Source: Flavisphingopyxis sp963800335 (GTDB lineage Bacteria; Pseudomonadota; Alphaproteobacteria; Sphingomonadales; Sphingomonadaceae). Taken from it: a DNA stretch of 64,000 nt. The stretch covers positions 310,001 through 374,000 of the forward strand of contig CAWDAN010000007.1 of assembly GCA_963800335.1 (NCBI GenBank), in the 5' to 3' direction. Position numbers and translations under genes: made by a program. This document shows positions 31,967 to 44,243 of the stretch, one piece after another. The notes beneath the pieces are model-generated. The model searched no databases. It saw nothing but the letters and a program-made list of their open reading frames with translations, and was not told the DNA's origin. The first letter of the stretch is position 1; every line of letters starts with the position of its first letter.

Positions 31967-32988
31967 CCCCCCGTCTCGCTCATCGTCCGCGAGACAGCGG
32001 GCAGGCGATCACGCTGCGCCGCAACGAAATCGTGCGCCAGCGGCTTGATCCGGAGCGCCGCATCGATTGCGTTGTCGATTGCCTCCGAATTGCCCGACCG
32101 CACCGCGCCGCGCAGGTCGACATGATCCTCGCGGCCAAGGCACATATAAACGCGCCCCGTTGCGGTAACGCGGACGCGGTTGCAGCCGTCGCAGAAATTG
32201 CGGCTGAGCGGGCTGATCAGCCCAAGCCGGATGCGCTTTCCAGGCAGCGCGTAATAGCGGGCCGGTCCGCCGGTGCGATGCAGGGCGGGGGCGAGCGCTA
32301 CGCCGGTATCGGTGAGTGGCCGGATGAAATCGGCAAGCGCGATGTAACTGTCGCTCGAACTCGCCGCCTCGGGACCGAGCGGCATCGCCTCGATCAGCGA
32401 CAGGTCGATCCCGCGCGCATCGCAATAATCGATCATCGCGGGCAGCTCGGCCTGATTGATGCCGCGCTGCGCGACCATGTTGATCTTGACTGCGAGCCCC
32501 GCGCTGCGCGCTGCTTCGATCCCCGCGAGCACCTGGCCAATCTCTCCGCCACGCGTGATTGCCCGGAATTGCCCGGGATCGAGCGTATCGAGGCTGACAT
32601 TCACGCGCTCGACGCCGCCGGCCGCCAGCATCGCCGCATGGCGATCGAGCCGCACGCCGTTGGTCGTCAGCGTGACCTCGTCGAGCCCGCGTCCACGCAA
32701 CGCACCGATGTGTTCTACGATCTGCGCGATATCCTTGCGGACGAGCGGCTCACCGCCGGTCAGGCGGATGCGCGTCACACCGCGCGCGACAAAAGCCTCG
32801 GCGAGCAGGACGATCTCGTCGGCGGTCAGCAGTTCGGGGCGCGGAAGAAAGCGCATGTCGGCGGGCATGCAATAGGTGCAGCGCAGGTTGCAGCGATCGG
32901 TCACCGACATGCGGACATAGCTGATCCGCCGTCCGTGGACGTCGATCAGCCGGCGACCGGTACGCTCTGCTATGGCTGGGCTGTGCAC
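31963..32988 (-). CDS. moaA: GTP 3',8-cyclase MoaA (molybdenum cofactor biosynthesis)
   Basis: Radical SAM enzyme that, with MoaC, converts GTP to cyclic pyranopterin monophosphate. The N-terminal cluster motif is CNLRCTYCMP, TGGEPLVRKD binds SAM, and the C-terminal second [4Fe-4S] cluster is held by FCDGCNRVRVT with a later Cys in YMCLG. The C-terminal double-Gly tail (ETGG) is present, as MoaA requires. The start is inferred as GTG at 32988 (341 residues); no ATG fits. No other moa genes lie nearby; instead it is coupled to nadK. Confidence 0.9.
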   Translation of the reverse strand: MHSPAIAERTGRRLIDVHGRRISYVRMSVTDRCNLRCTYCMPADMRFLPRPELLTADEIVLLAEAFVARGVTRIRLTGGEPLVRKDIAQIVEHIGALRGRGLDEVTLTTNGVRLDRHAAMLAAGGVERVNVSLDTLDPGQFRAITRGGEIGQVLAGIEAARSAGLAVKINMVAQRGINQAELPAMIDYCDARGIDLSLIEAMPLGPEAASSSDSYIALADFIRPLTDTGVALAPALHRTGGPARYYALPGKRIRLGLISPLSRNFCDGCNRVRVTATGRVYMCLGREDHVDLRGAVRSGNSEAIDNAIDAALRIKPLAHDFVAAQRDRLPAVSRTMSETGG

Positions 32989-33083
32989 GGTGTCAGACCT
33001 ATGGTGGCCCACGCCAGAGCGCAAGCGACGATCGCGCGAAAAGGCTAAGGATTGCGCAAGCAAAAGCTGCTACTCGGTATGTC

Positions 33084-34712
33084 ATGTCGCCGAACGAAGC
33101 CTTGTCCGACCGCCCGCTGTTCGTCCTGTCGCCTGCACATCGCGATGTCATGGCCGACCGTTTGAGCGCGCTGGGTGTACCTGCAATGGTCGCCCGGCGG
33201 CGCGAGGGAATGGTGCGACGCTTCATCATGGCGGGGTCCAACGCTCTGCTCGTCGATGCGCGCGACGCGGTTCCCGACGCGCTCGCCGCGCTGCACGACA
33301 TCGGCGCGATCGTCCGGGCCAATGGCGCGCGGATCATCGTCATGAACGCGCGCAGCGACAGCGGGGCCTTGGCCGATTTCGTCGCCGCGGGGTTCGATAT
33401 CTATCTTCCGGGCGATTGCTGCGACGACGAGCTGCAAGCCGGCATCGCGATCAGTACCGGCGGTTCGGGCTTCGCCAATGACGTCGCGGATGATCGCCGC
33501 TTCCTCGAGGAACGTCGCGATCACGTCACCGGCCTGCCCGGAGAGAGCGCGGCACTGGCCTTGCTCCAGGCACGGCTGGCGACATCGTCGGCGACGATAT
33601 TGCTGGTCGAACCGACCGATCTCGATCGCGTCAACGACCAGGCGGGCGAGGAAGCGGGCGATGAATTGCTGCGCATCCTCGCGGGTCAGATCGACCGCTT
33701 TGCCCGCGACGAATGGGGCCCCGACGCGCTGGTGACGCGGCTCAAGGGCGCGCGCTTCCTGCTGATCGCTCCCCCCGACACCAGCGTCGAGCAGGTCGAG
33801 GCCGAAACGCAGGCGCTGGTCGATTCGCTTGGCACACCGGTCATGCTTGCCGGGACGAGCTGGCAGGTCGGTTGCCGGACCGCCGTCATGGCCGGGGTGC
33901 AGGGGACGCAGCCCGCCGAGCTGTTGCGCGATGCCGCGCAGGCGCTGGGACGCGAAGGCATCGACGGACACGCGCTCAGTATCGGGACCGCGATTACCAA
34001 GGCCGAAGTGCGCGTGGTCTACCAGCCGCAGTTTGCAATTGAAGGCGGCGCGATGACGGGGGTCGAGGCGCTTGCGCGCTGGGACCATCCCGAACTTGGT
34101 CCGCTCGGTGCGGCGCCGCTGGTGACAGCGGCCCGCCGCGCGGGCGTGCTGCCCGAACTCACGGCGCATATCCACGAGATCGCGCTAGCCGACATGACGG
34201 GCTGGCCGAAAGCGATGGACCATGTCAGGCTATCGCTCAACATCACCGCCGAAGACCTTGTGCGGTCAGGGTTTTCCGCGCGGTTTCTCAATCGCCTCGC
34301 ACGCTGGGACGCGCCGTGCAGCCGGATCACCGTCGAGATCACCGAGGACGCGATGGTCCGCGATATCGCGCAAGCTTCGGCGGCGCTCGCCGAGCTCAAG
34401 GACGCGGGGGTCGGGATCGCGATCGACGATTTCGGTGCGGGCTATGCAGGGCTCGGTTATTTGCGCGACCTGCCGGTCGACTATCTCAAGATTGACAGCG
34501 ACATGACCAAGGACCTCGTCGGGTCGCAGCGCGACCGCGCGGTGATCCACGCGGTGTTCGAACTGGCGCGCTCACTCGGCCTCGAAACGATCGCCGAGGG
34601 GGTCGAAACGACCGAACAGCTCGACCTGCTCAAGGCCGAGGGTTGCACCTATTACCAGGGCTTCCTGCGTTCGGCAGCGGTCGCATCGGACCGGCTCGCC
34701 GAGTTTCTCTAG
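33084..34712 (+). CDS. degenerate-GGDEF / EAL-domain protein (probable c-di-GMP phosphodiesterase)
   Basis: Cytoplasmic protein of 542 residues with three parts: an N-terminal receiver-like segment (~1-140), a GGDEF-fold domain (~145-310) and an EAL domain (~315-540). The GGDEF signature is lost: RLKGARF (around residue 221) replaces RxGGDEF, so no cyclase activity is expected. The EAL domain keeps its key residues: VEALARW (Glu328), NITAEDL, ITEDAM, IDDFGAGYAGLGYL with the tandem Asp, LKID and EGVET. It therefore probably hydrolyses c-di-GMP, perhaps with GTP binding to the dead GGDEF as a control. It is divergent from moaA and convergent with mfd, 5 bases between stops. Confidence 0.88.
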   Translation: MSPNEALSDRPLFVLSPAHRDVMADRLSALGVPAMVARRREGMVRRFIMAGSNALLVDARDAVPDALAALHDIGAIVRANGARIIVMNARSDSGALADFVAAGFDIYLPGDCCDDELQAGIAISTGGSGFANDVADDRRFLEERRDHVTGLPGESAALALLQARLATSSATILLVEPTDLDRVNDQAGEEAGDELLRILAGQIDRFARDEWGPDALVTRLKGARFLLIAPPDTSVEQVEAETQALVDSLGTPVMLAGTSWQVGCRTAVMAGVQGTQPAELLRDAAQALGREGIDGHALSIGTAITKAEVRVVYQPQFAIEGGAMTGVEALARWDHPELGPLGAAPLVTAARRAGVLPELTAHIHEIALADMTGWPKAMDHVRLSLNITAEDLVRSGFSARFLNRLARWDAPCSRITVEITEDAMVRDIAQASAALAELKDAGVGIAIDDFGAGYAGLGYLRDLPVDYLKIDSDMTKDLVGSQRDRAVIHAVFELARSLGLETIAEGVETTEQLDLLKAEGCTYYQGFLRSAAVASDRLAEFL

Positions 34713-34717
34713 CCCGT

Positions 34718-38183
<3,466 letters not shown>

Positions 38184-38199
38184 GCGGTGGGGGCTGCAC

Positions 38200-38466
38200 T
38201 CACTTGGGAATATCGATGTAATCGAGGCGCTGCATCGCGGCCATTTGCGGACCGGCGACCGCCTCGGGCGGGACCTGCGTGCCGATCGCCCAGGCCATGA
38301 TGTCGACATCGTCGTGATCGAGCAGCATCTCGAACCACGCCATTTCGGCCTCGTCCCACGATGCGCCGTGGGTATCGAGGAAACCGCCGATCATCATGTC
38401 GGCTTCTCTTGTGCCGCGGTGCCAGGCGCGAAAGTGCAGGCGTTTGAGGCGCGTTGCGGGGTCCAT
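38200..38466 (-). CDS. sdhE: succinate dehydrogenase assembly factor SdhE
   Basis: Small protein of 88 residues that promotes covalent flavin attachment to SdhA. It matches the family in length and carries RLHFRAWHRGTREADMM, with the RGxxE motif that contacts the flavoprotein, and FEMLLDHDDVDIMAW. The start at 38466 was chosen over a longer reading that lacks homology. It is just upstream of mfd, with recG divergent, the common alphaproteobacterial arrangement. Confidence 0.92.
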   Translation of the reverse strand: MDPATRLKRLHFRAWHRGTREADMMIGGFLDTHGASWDEAEMAWFEMLLDHDDVDIMAWAIGTQVPPEAVAGPQMAAMQRLDYIDIPK

Positions 38467-38561
38467 TGGATACTTTCTGTCGATGCGGTCGGGCGAATCG
38501 GGATCGACCGCAGGACGAACTGGCGTGCTGCGGCGCGGTGGTTTAGGCAGCACAGATAGTC

Positions 38562-40625
38562 ATGCGCCCCGATATACTCAATCCGCTGTTTGCCGAACTG
38601 ACGAGCCTCAAGGGGATCGGACCCGGCCTCGCCAAGCCCCTGGGCCGTCTCGGCCTGGCGCGGATCGTCGATGCGTTGTTCCATCTGCCGACCGGGGTGA
38701 TCGAACGCAAGGCGGTCGCCGAGCTCGACGAAGCCGATGTCGGACGGATGATCCTCGTCACGCTGACCGCGCGCGATTATCGCTCGGTCGGGTCGAGCCG
38801 CGCGCCGTTCCGGATCGAGGCGTTCGACGGCGCGGGCAACCATGTCTCGATCGTCTATTTCGGCCGCAACACCGGCTGGGCGCGCAAACTGTTCCCGCTC
38901 GGCGAGGCGCGGCGCGTCGCGGGACGGCTCGATCGTTTCGGCGATGCCTTGCAGATCGTCCATCCCGACATGGTCGAACCGGTCGATAGCGAAGTGTCGA
39001 TCGCACTGCGCGAACCCGTCTATCCGCTCAGCGAAGGCCTGACCAACGCGCGCATGGCCGACATCGCCGCGCAAGCGCTAGAACGCGCGCCAGAGCTCGA
39101 CGAATGGGCCGATGCCGGGCTGGTTGCGCGCGAGGAATGGCTCGGCTGGCGGCCGGCGCTGGCCGCGGCGCACGCCGAACCCGACGACGCCAGGGCGCGC
39201 GATCGACTGGCCTATGACGAGATGTTCGCCGGGCAGCTCGCCTGGATGCTGGTGCGGCAGTCGCTCAAGGCGCGGCGCGGCCATCCGGTGACCGGCGACC
39301 GCCGCCTGCGCGACAGGCTCAAACTGCCCTTCGCGCCGACCGGCGCGCAGCGGCGCAGCATGGACGAAATCGAGGGCGACCTCGCGCAGGACACACCGAT
39401 GCTGCGGCTGCTGCAGGGCGATGTCGGCTCGGGCAAGACGATCGTCGCGCTCGACGCGCTGCTCACCGCGGTCGAGGCGGGCAAGCAGGGCGCACTGCTC
39501 GCGCCGACCGAGATCCTGGCGCGGCAGCATTTCGCGACGCTCCAGGCGATGCTCGTCGGCATGCCGGTCAACATCGCGGTGCTGACCGGGCGCGACAAGG
39601 GCAAGGTCCGCGAAGCGACGCTGATGGGCCTCGCCGACGGCAGCATCGATATCCTCATCGGCACGCACGCGATCTTCCAGGAGGCGGTGACCTATCGTGA
39701 CCTTGCCGTCACGGTGATCGACGAACAGCACAAGTTCGGCGTCGCGCAGCGGTTGCTGCTCACCCAAAAGGCGTCGCGCCCGCCGCACCTGCTGGTGATG
39801 ACCGCGACGCCGATCCCGCGCACGCTGCTGCTCTCGAACTACGGCGAAATGGACGTTTCGAGACTGGACGAAATGCCGCCAGGGCGCACCCCCGTCGATA
39901 CGCGGATCATTGGCTCGGCAAGGCTCGATGAGGTCGTCGATGCGCTCGGCCGGCATATCGATGCAGGCAAGCAGGCGTACTGGGTCTGTCCGTTGGTCGA
40001 GGAATTGGACGCGGTCGACCTCGGCTCGGCGGAAGAGCGCGCAGCCGCGCTCCAACAGCGTTTCGGCGACAGGGTCGGGCTCGTCCACGGCCGGATGAAG
40101 GGCCCCGACAAGGACGCGGTGATGGAGGCCTTCTCGCGCGGTGAAACCTCCGTGCTCGTCGCAACGACGGTGATCGAAGTCGGTGTCGACGTCCCCAATG
40201 CGAGTCTGATCGTCATCGAGAGCGCAGACCGGTTCGGCCTGGCCCAACTTCACCAGCTGCGCGGGCGCGTCGGGCGCGGCGCCGAAAAATCGGTCTGCCT
40301 GCTCGTGCGCGGCGAAGCGCTGAGCGAATCGGCCAAGGCCCGCCTGACGATGATGCGCGAGACCAATGACGGCTTTCGTATCGCCGAGGCCGATCTCGAA
40401 TTGCGCGGATCGGGCGAAGTGCTGGGAACGCGCCAGTCGGGCGAGGCGGGTTATCGCGTCGCGACGCCTGAGCAGCTGCAGCGGTTGTTACCGCTCGCGC
40501 ACGATGATGCGCGGCTGTTTATCGATCGCGATGGTGGGATTGCAGGCAAGCGCGGGGAAGCGGCACGGACGTGCCTCTATCTGTTCGAACGTGACGCGGC
40601 CGTGCCCTTGCTCAGGGGCGGTTAG
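38562..40625 (+). CDS. recG: ATP-dependent DNA helicase RecG
   Basis: Remodels stalled replication forks and branched DNA. 687 residues: an N-terminal wedge/OB-fold region with LTSLKGIGPGLAKPLGRLG and the PTGVIERKAVAELDE segment, then helicase motifs I (GDVGSGKTIVALDAL), Ia (LLAPTEILARQHF), II (VIDEQHKFGVAQR, the RecG DEQH variant), III (TATPIPRTLLLS) and VI (QLRGRVGRGAEKS), and the C-terminal EADLELRGSGEVLGTRQSG. The length is normal. It is divergent from sdhE-mfd across 95 bases. Confidence 0.96.
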   Translation: MRPDILNPLFAELTSLKGIGPGLAKPLGRLGLARIVDALFHLPTGVIERKAVAELDEADVGRMILVTLTARDYRSVGSSRAPFRIEAFDGAGNHVSIVYFGRNTGWARKLFPLGEARRVAGRLDRFGDALQIVHPDMVEPVDSEVSIALREPVYPLSEGLTNARMADIAAQALERAPELDEWADAGLVAREEWLGWRPALAAAHAEPDDARARDRLAYDEMFAGQLAWMLVRQSLKARRGHPVTGDRRLRDRLKLPFAPTGAQRRSMDEIEGDLAQDTPMLRLLQGDVGSGKTIVALDALLTAVEAGKQGALLAPTEILARQHFATLQAMLVGMPVNIAVLTGRDKGKVREATLMGLADGSIDILIGTHAIFQEAVTYRDLAVTVIDEQHKFGVAQRLLLTQKASRPPHLLVMTATPIPRTLLLSNYGEMDVSRLDEMPPGRTPVDTRIIGSARLDEVVDALGRHIDAGKQAYWVCPLVEELDAVDLGSAEERAAALQQRFGDRVGLVHGRMKGPDKDAVMEAFSRGETSVLVATTVIEVGVDVPNASLIVIESADRFGLAQLHQLRGRVGRGAEKSVCLLVRGEALSESAKARLTMMRETNDGFRIAEADLELRGSGEVLGTRQSGEAGYRVATPEQLQRLLPLAHDDARLFIDRDGGIAGKRGEAARTCLYLFERDAAVPLLRGG

Positions 40626-40631
40626 GTTGGC

Positions 40632-40982
40632 TTATTGCTCGCGCGGGGTGCAGCCGAAAGCGCGCAGCAGCGGGAGATAATCCTGCACCGAGATCATGTT
40701 TTCGAACTGGACGCCGGTGCGGCCCGCCATCGACCAGATGACGCGCGCGGCAACCTGGCCAAGGATCGGCATCTTGAAGATCAGGATGTCGTTGACCTCG
40801 AACTGTTGCGGCAGGCGAAACAGGACGCCGTCGGCCGAAATGTTGACGATCGTCACCACTTCCTGCCGTGCGTCGGGCAAGGTTACCGACGTACGCGCAT
40901 AGATGTCGGTGCGCGGCGCGACTCGCGTGTCGGGACCGGCATATTGCGCTTTCGATAGATCGATCTTCTGCATAAACCCCAT
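40632..40982 (-). CDS. PilZ-domain protein
   Basis: Stand-alone PilZ domain of 116 residues. The c-di-GMP-binding residues are both present: an RxxxR-type stretch (DTRVAPRTDIY) and NISADGVLFRLP, which matches the (D/N)xSxxG motif. It is likely a c-di-GMP effector, acting on an unknown partner; it could respond to the same signal as the EAL protein 6 kb away. The start is ATG at 40982 or the one three codons later. It is convergent with recG, 6 bases between stops. Confidence 0.88.
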   Translation of the reverse strand: MGFMQKIDLSKAQYAGPDTRVAPRTDIYARTSVTLPDARQEVVTIVNISADGVLFRLPQQFEVNDILIFKMPILGQVAARVIWSMAGRTGVQFENMISVQDYLPLLRAFGCTPREQ

Positions 40983-41041
40983 GCCCTAATGTTCGAGTGT
41001 GCAGAATGCCGAACGAATCTCAATAAACCATGAAGATGCGA

Positions 41042-42280
41042 TCAGGCGGCCGGAATAATCCGGCCATGCTTTTTCGCACCGAGGCTGATCTGGAGCGCCT
41101 GGTCGCCCGACAGCGGCCCGATCGGGTGGCGCGGGTCGGTTATGCGCTCTGCGTCGATGCGCACCGCGCCTTCGTCGATCTTGCGGCGGGCTTCCTTGTT
41201 CGATGCGGCAAAACCGAGCCCGGTCAGCGCCTCGATCACGGTCATACCCTCGGGCGGCAGGGCGATCGTCGGCAGGTCGCCCGACAGCGCGCCTGTCTCG
41301 AAGGTCTGGCGCGCGGTCTCGGCGGCGCGCGCGGCGGCCTCTTCGCCGCGGCACAGCGCGGTTGCGGCATCGGCGAGGCATTTCTTAGCCTCGTTGATCT
41401 CGGCACCCTCGAGCGCTTCGAGTCGTTCGATCTCTTCGAGCGGAATGTCGGTGAACAGGCGCAGGAACCGGCCGACGTCGCGATCGTCGGTGTTGCGCCA
41501 GAACTGCCAGTAATCATAGGCGGGCAGGGCATCCTCGTTGAGCCAGACCGCGCCGGCGGCGGTCTTGCCCATCTTCTTGCCGTCGGCGGTGGTGATGAGC
41601 GGGGTCGTCACGCCGAACAGTTCGGCGCCGTCGGTCCGCCGGCCAAGCTCGATCCCGTTGACGATATTGCCCCACTGGTCCGATCCACCGAGCTGCAGGC
41701 GGCACTGCTGCTCGCGCGACAGGTGCAGGAAGTCATAGGCCTGGAGGATCATGTAGTTGAATTCGAGGAAGGTCAGCGGCTGTTCGCGATCGAGCCGCAG
41801 CTTGACCGAATTGAAGGTCAGCATGCGATTGACGGTGAAATGCGGGCCGACGTCGCGCAGCATGTCGATATAGCCGAGGCCGCAGAGCCAGCGCGCATTG
41901 TCGACCATGATCGCGTCGGTCGGGCCGCTGCCGAAGGTGAGGAAGCGTTCGAACACCTGGCGGATCGAGCGGATGTTGCCGCCGATCTGCTGGCTGGTCA
42001 GCATCTGGCGGCTTTCGTCCTTGCCCGACGGATCGCCAACCATCGACGTGCCGCCGCCCATCAGGACGATCGGCTTGTGCCCAGCCTGCTGCATCCGGCG
42101 CAGCATCATGATCTGGACGAGGCTGCCGACATGGAGCGACGGCGCGGTCGCATCGAAACCGATATAGCCGGGCACGACCTGCCTGGCGGCGAGCGCATCG
42201 AGCCCCTCCGCGTCGGTCGTCTGGTGGATATAGCCGCGGCTATCGAGCAGCCGGAGGAGGTCGGATTGATATTCGGTCAT
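41042..42280 (-). CDS. tyrS: tyrosyl-tRNA synthetase
   Basis: Charges tRNA-Tyr. 412 residues of the bacterial TyrS type: the HIGH-equivalent PSLHVGSLVQIM, the tyrosine-binding GYIGFDATA and QLGGSDQWGNIVNG, the KMSKS-equivalent GKKMGKTAAG, and a C-terminal S4 RNA-binding domain (SNKEARRKIDEGAVRI). The start at 42280 (MTEYQSDLL) fits the family; a longer in-frame reading does not. It is divergent from the DOMON-like gene, 79 bases apart. Confidence 0.95.
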   Translation of the reverse strand: MTEYQSDLLRLLDSRGYIHQTTDAEGLDALAARQVVPGYIGFDATAPSLHVGSLVQIMMLRRMQQAGHKPIVLMGGGTSMVGDPSGKDESRQMLTSQQIGGNIRSIRQVFERFLTFGSGPTDAIMVDNARWLCGLGYIDMLRDVGPHFTVNRMLTFNSVKLRLDREQPLTFLEFNYMILQAYDFLHLSREQQCRLQLGGSDQWGNIVNGIELGRRTDGAELFGVTTPLITTADGKKMGKTAAGAVWLNEDALPAYDYWQFWRNTDDRDVGRFLRLFTDIPLEEIERLEALEGAEINEAKKCLADAATALCRGEEAAARAAETARQTFETGALSGDLPTIALPPEGMTVIEALTGLGFAASNKEARRKIDEGAVRIDAERITDPRHPIGPLSGDQALQISLGAKKHGRIIPAA

Positions 42281-42359
42281 GCCGCCGTCGTTACCGCCTG
42301 ACCGCAAAATCGGCAATTGGGCCTTTTGCTTTTGGTCGCGATTAAGGCAAAGCGGCGGC

Positions 42360-42902
42360 ATGCGCCTAGACCTGATCCGCCACAGCGACGCCCCTCCCTC
42401 GATCGTCGATAGCATCATGGTCGAACTCGACGTCACGTCGGGTGCTATCCGGTTGCGCTACCATGCTAAAGTCCCGTGCGACCGGCTCAATGTGCCGCCG
42501 CCGAGCGACCCTGTGCGGGCGGATGGCCTTTGGCAAACGACGTGTTTCGAGCTGTTCCTGCGGCCAGCGGGAGAGTTGGCCTATTATGAATTCAACTTTT
42601 CGCCGTCGGGCGAATGGGCAGCGTACCGGTTCGATGACGTGCGGACCGGGATGCGCGACCTCGATCTTCCTTCGGCGCCCGAGATATTTCTCGACGCCAG
42701 CGATTCGCATTTCGCGCTCGAAGTCACACTCGCTCTGCCCGATCAGCTCCAGGGCGCTGGGTTCGATGCCGGGATTTCAGCCGTGATCGAAGACGTTGAT
42801 GGCAACACGTCCTATTGGGCGTTGGCGCATCCGCCCGGTCGGCCGGATTTTCACGCGCCCGATTGCTTCGTTGCGCAACTGCCGCCACAAGACGCGGCAT
42901 GA
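42360..42902 (+). CDS. DOMON-like domain protein
   Basis: Protein of 180 residues of a family often annotated as DOMON-like in sphingomonads; DOMON beta-sandwiches bind haem or sugars. Features include GLWQTTCFELFLRPAGE, YYEFNFSPSGEWAAYRFD, and a C-terminal YWALAHPPGRPDFHAPDCF containing two His and one Cys. The FELFL and FNFSPSGEW pattern resembles carbohydrate-binding domains of family 9 type. No signal peptide is seen. It overlaps the NamZ-type gene as ATGA, so the two products probably act together; a carbohydrate role would fit but is unproven. Confidence 0.75.
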   Translation: MRLDLIRHSDAPPSIVDSIMVELDVTSGAIRLRYHAKVPCDRLNVPPPSDPVRADGLWQTTCFELFLRPAGELAYYEFNFSPSGEWAAYRFDDVRTGMRDLDLPSAPEIFLDASDSHFALEVTLALPDQLQGAGFDAGISAVIEDVDGNTSYWALAHPPGRPDFHAPDCFVAQLPPQDAA

Positions 42903-44098
42903 AAACCGGACTCGACCGCCTGATCGCCGACCCTGCGCTGCGCGCGCCGCTCAAGGGACAGCGCGTTGCGCTCCTCGCGCATCCCGCCTCGGTCACCGCC
43001 GACCTGACGCACGCGATCGACGCGCTCGGCGCGTGCGACGAGATCGATCTCACCGCGGCTTTCGGACCGCAACACGGGCTGCGCGGCGACAAGCAGGACA
43101 ACATGGTCGAGACCGAGGATTTCATCGATCCGGTCCACGGCATCCCGGTGTTCAGCCTCTATGGCGAAACGCGCCGTCCGACGGCAGCATCGATGGCGAC
43201 GTTCGACACCATGCTGATCGACCTGCAGGATCTGGGCTGCAGGATCTACACCTTCATAACGACCCTACGCTATGTCCTCGAAGATGCTGCCGAACATGGC
43301 AAATCTGTCTGGGTACTCGACCGTCCCAATCCCGCGGGGCGGCCGATCGAGGGGATGACGCTGCGACCGGGCTGGGAGAGTTTCGTCGGCGCCGGCGCGA
43401 TGCCGATGCGTCACGGGCTGACGCTCGGCGAGCTGGGCCAATGGTTCATTGCCGAATTGGGCCTCGACGTCGATTATCGCGTCATCGAAATGGAGGGATG
43501 GGTACCCGATGCCGCGCCGGGCTTCGGCTGGCCCGAGGACCGCATCTGGATCAATCCGAGCCCCAATGCCGCCAACATCAACATGGCGCGCGCTTATGCC
43601 GGCACGGTGATGCTCGAAGGCGCCACGCTAAGCGAGGGCAGGGGGACGACGCGCCCGCTCGAACTGTTCGGCGCGCCCGATATCGACGCGCGCGCGGTGA
43701 TCGCCGAAATGCGCGCGCTTGCGCCGCACTGGCTCGGCGGCTGTATCCTGCGCGAATGCTGGTTCGAACCGACATTCCATAAGCATGCCGGACAGATGTG
43801 TCACGGCGTCCAGATTCACGCCGAGGGCCCGGACTACGACTATCTCGCGTTCACGCCCTGGCGCTTGCAGGCGCTGGCGTTCAAGGCGATCCGGCGCCTC
43901 TGGCCCGATTACGACCTGTGGCGCGATTTTCCGTACGAATATGAATTCGACAAGCTGGCGATCGACGTGATCAACGGGGGACCGGGCTTGCGTGAGTGGG
44001 TCGATGACGATGCGGCGATGCCGACCGATCTCGACCGCGTCACGCGCGCCGACGAACTCGCCTGGGCCAATGCCAGGCGCGAGTTCCTGCTCTACTAA
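42899..44098 (+). CDS. namZ: NamZ-type exo-beta-N-acetylmuramidase (DUF1343, GH171)
   Basis: Protein of 399 residues of the former DUF1343 family, whose characterised member NamZ removes non-reducing terminal MurNAc from peptidoglycan fragments. Family blocks are clear: FGPQHGLRGDKQDNM, FSLYGETRRPT, LIDLQDLGCRIYTF, VLDRPNPAGR, NPSPNAANINMARAYAGTVMLEG, LSEGRGTTRPLELFGAP and FTPWRLQALAF. Unlike many members it starts directly at MKTGLDRLIADP with no visible signal peptide, suggesting a cytoplasmic enzyme. The start overlaps the DOMON-like stop (ATGA). Free MurNAc made in the cytoplasm would be the substrate for AmgK/MurU encoded at 18.9-20.5 kb. Confidence 0.85.
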   Translation: MKTGLDRLIADPALRAPLKGQRVALLAHPASVTADLTHAIDALGACDEIDLTAAFGPQHGLRGDKQDNMVETEDFIDPVHGIPVFSLYGETRRPTAASMATFDTMLIDLQDLGCRIYTFITTLRYVLEDAAEHGKSVWVLDRPNPAGRPIEGMTLRPGWESFVGAGAMPMRHGLTLGELGQWFIAELGLDVDYRVIEMEGWVPDAAPGFGWPEDRIWINPSPNAANINMARAYAGTVMLEGATLSEGRGTTRPLELFGAPDIDARAVIAEMRALAPHWLGGCILRECWFEPTFHKHAGQMCHGVQIHAEGPDYDYLAFTPWRLQALAFKAIRRLWPDYDLWRDFPYEYEFDKLAIDVINGGPGLREWVDDDAAMPTDLDRVTRADELAWANARREFLLY

Positions 44099-44126
44099 AG
44101 TTCGGTTTCGCGCAGTTGCTGCGGGC

Positions 44127-44146
44127 AAGGGGGTAGCTACGCCCTT
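44127..44146. terminator. hairpin after the NamZ gene
   Basis: AAGGG (44127-44131) pairs with CCCTT (44142-44146), and an inner GTAGC/GCTAC-type segment continues the stem after one G-G mismatch. It begins 28 bases past the NamZ stop. No T-run follows, so it is at best a weak or Rho-assisted terminator. Confidence 0.3.
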
Positions 44147-44238
44147 ACCGGCGTCATGACGTCAGTGCCAATCCGCTCGGCGAGCTTGGCGACCGCATCG
44201 TGATACGGCACCTTGCTCGTCCGAAGGCCTTGAATAAC
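44137..44238 (-). other. 33-codon open stretch, possible C-terminal gene relic
   Basis: On the minus strand, an open frame bounded by stops reads with protein-like composition, including KVPYHDAVAKLAERIG and ending in TDVMTPVRA. It has no ATG and no ribosome site. It shares a 14-base identity (44152-44165) with the CBS gene just upstream (44451-44464), in both cases encoding a DVMT tetrapeptide, so it may be the decayed end of a CBS-related gene or chance. I do not recognise a family. Confidence 0.25.
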
Positions 44239-44243
44239 CTAGC

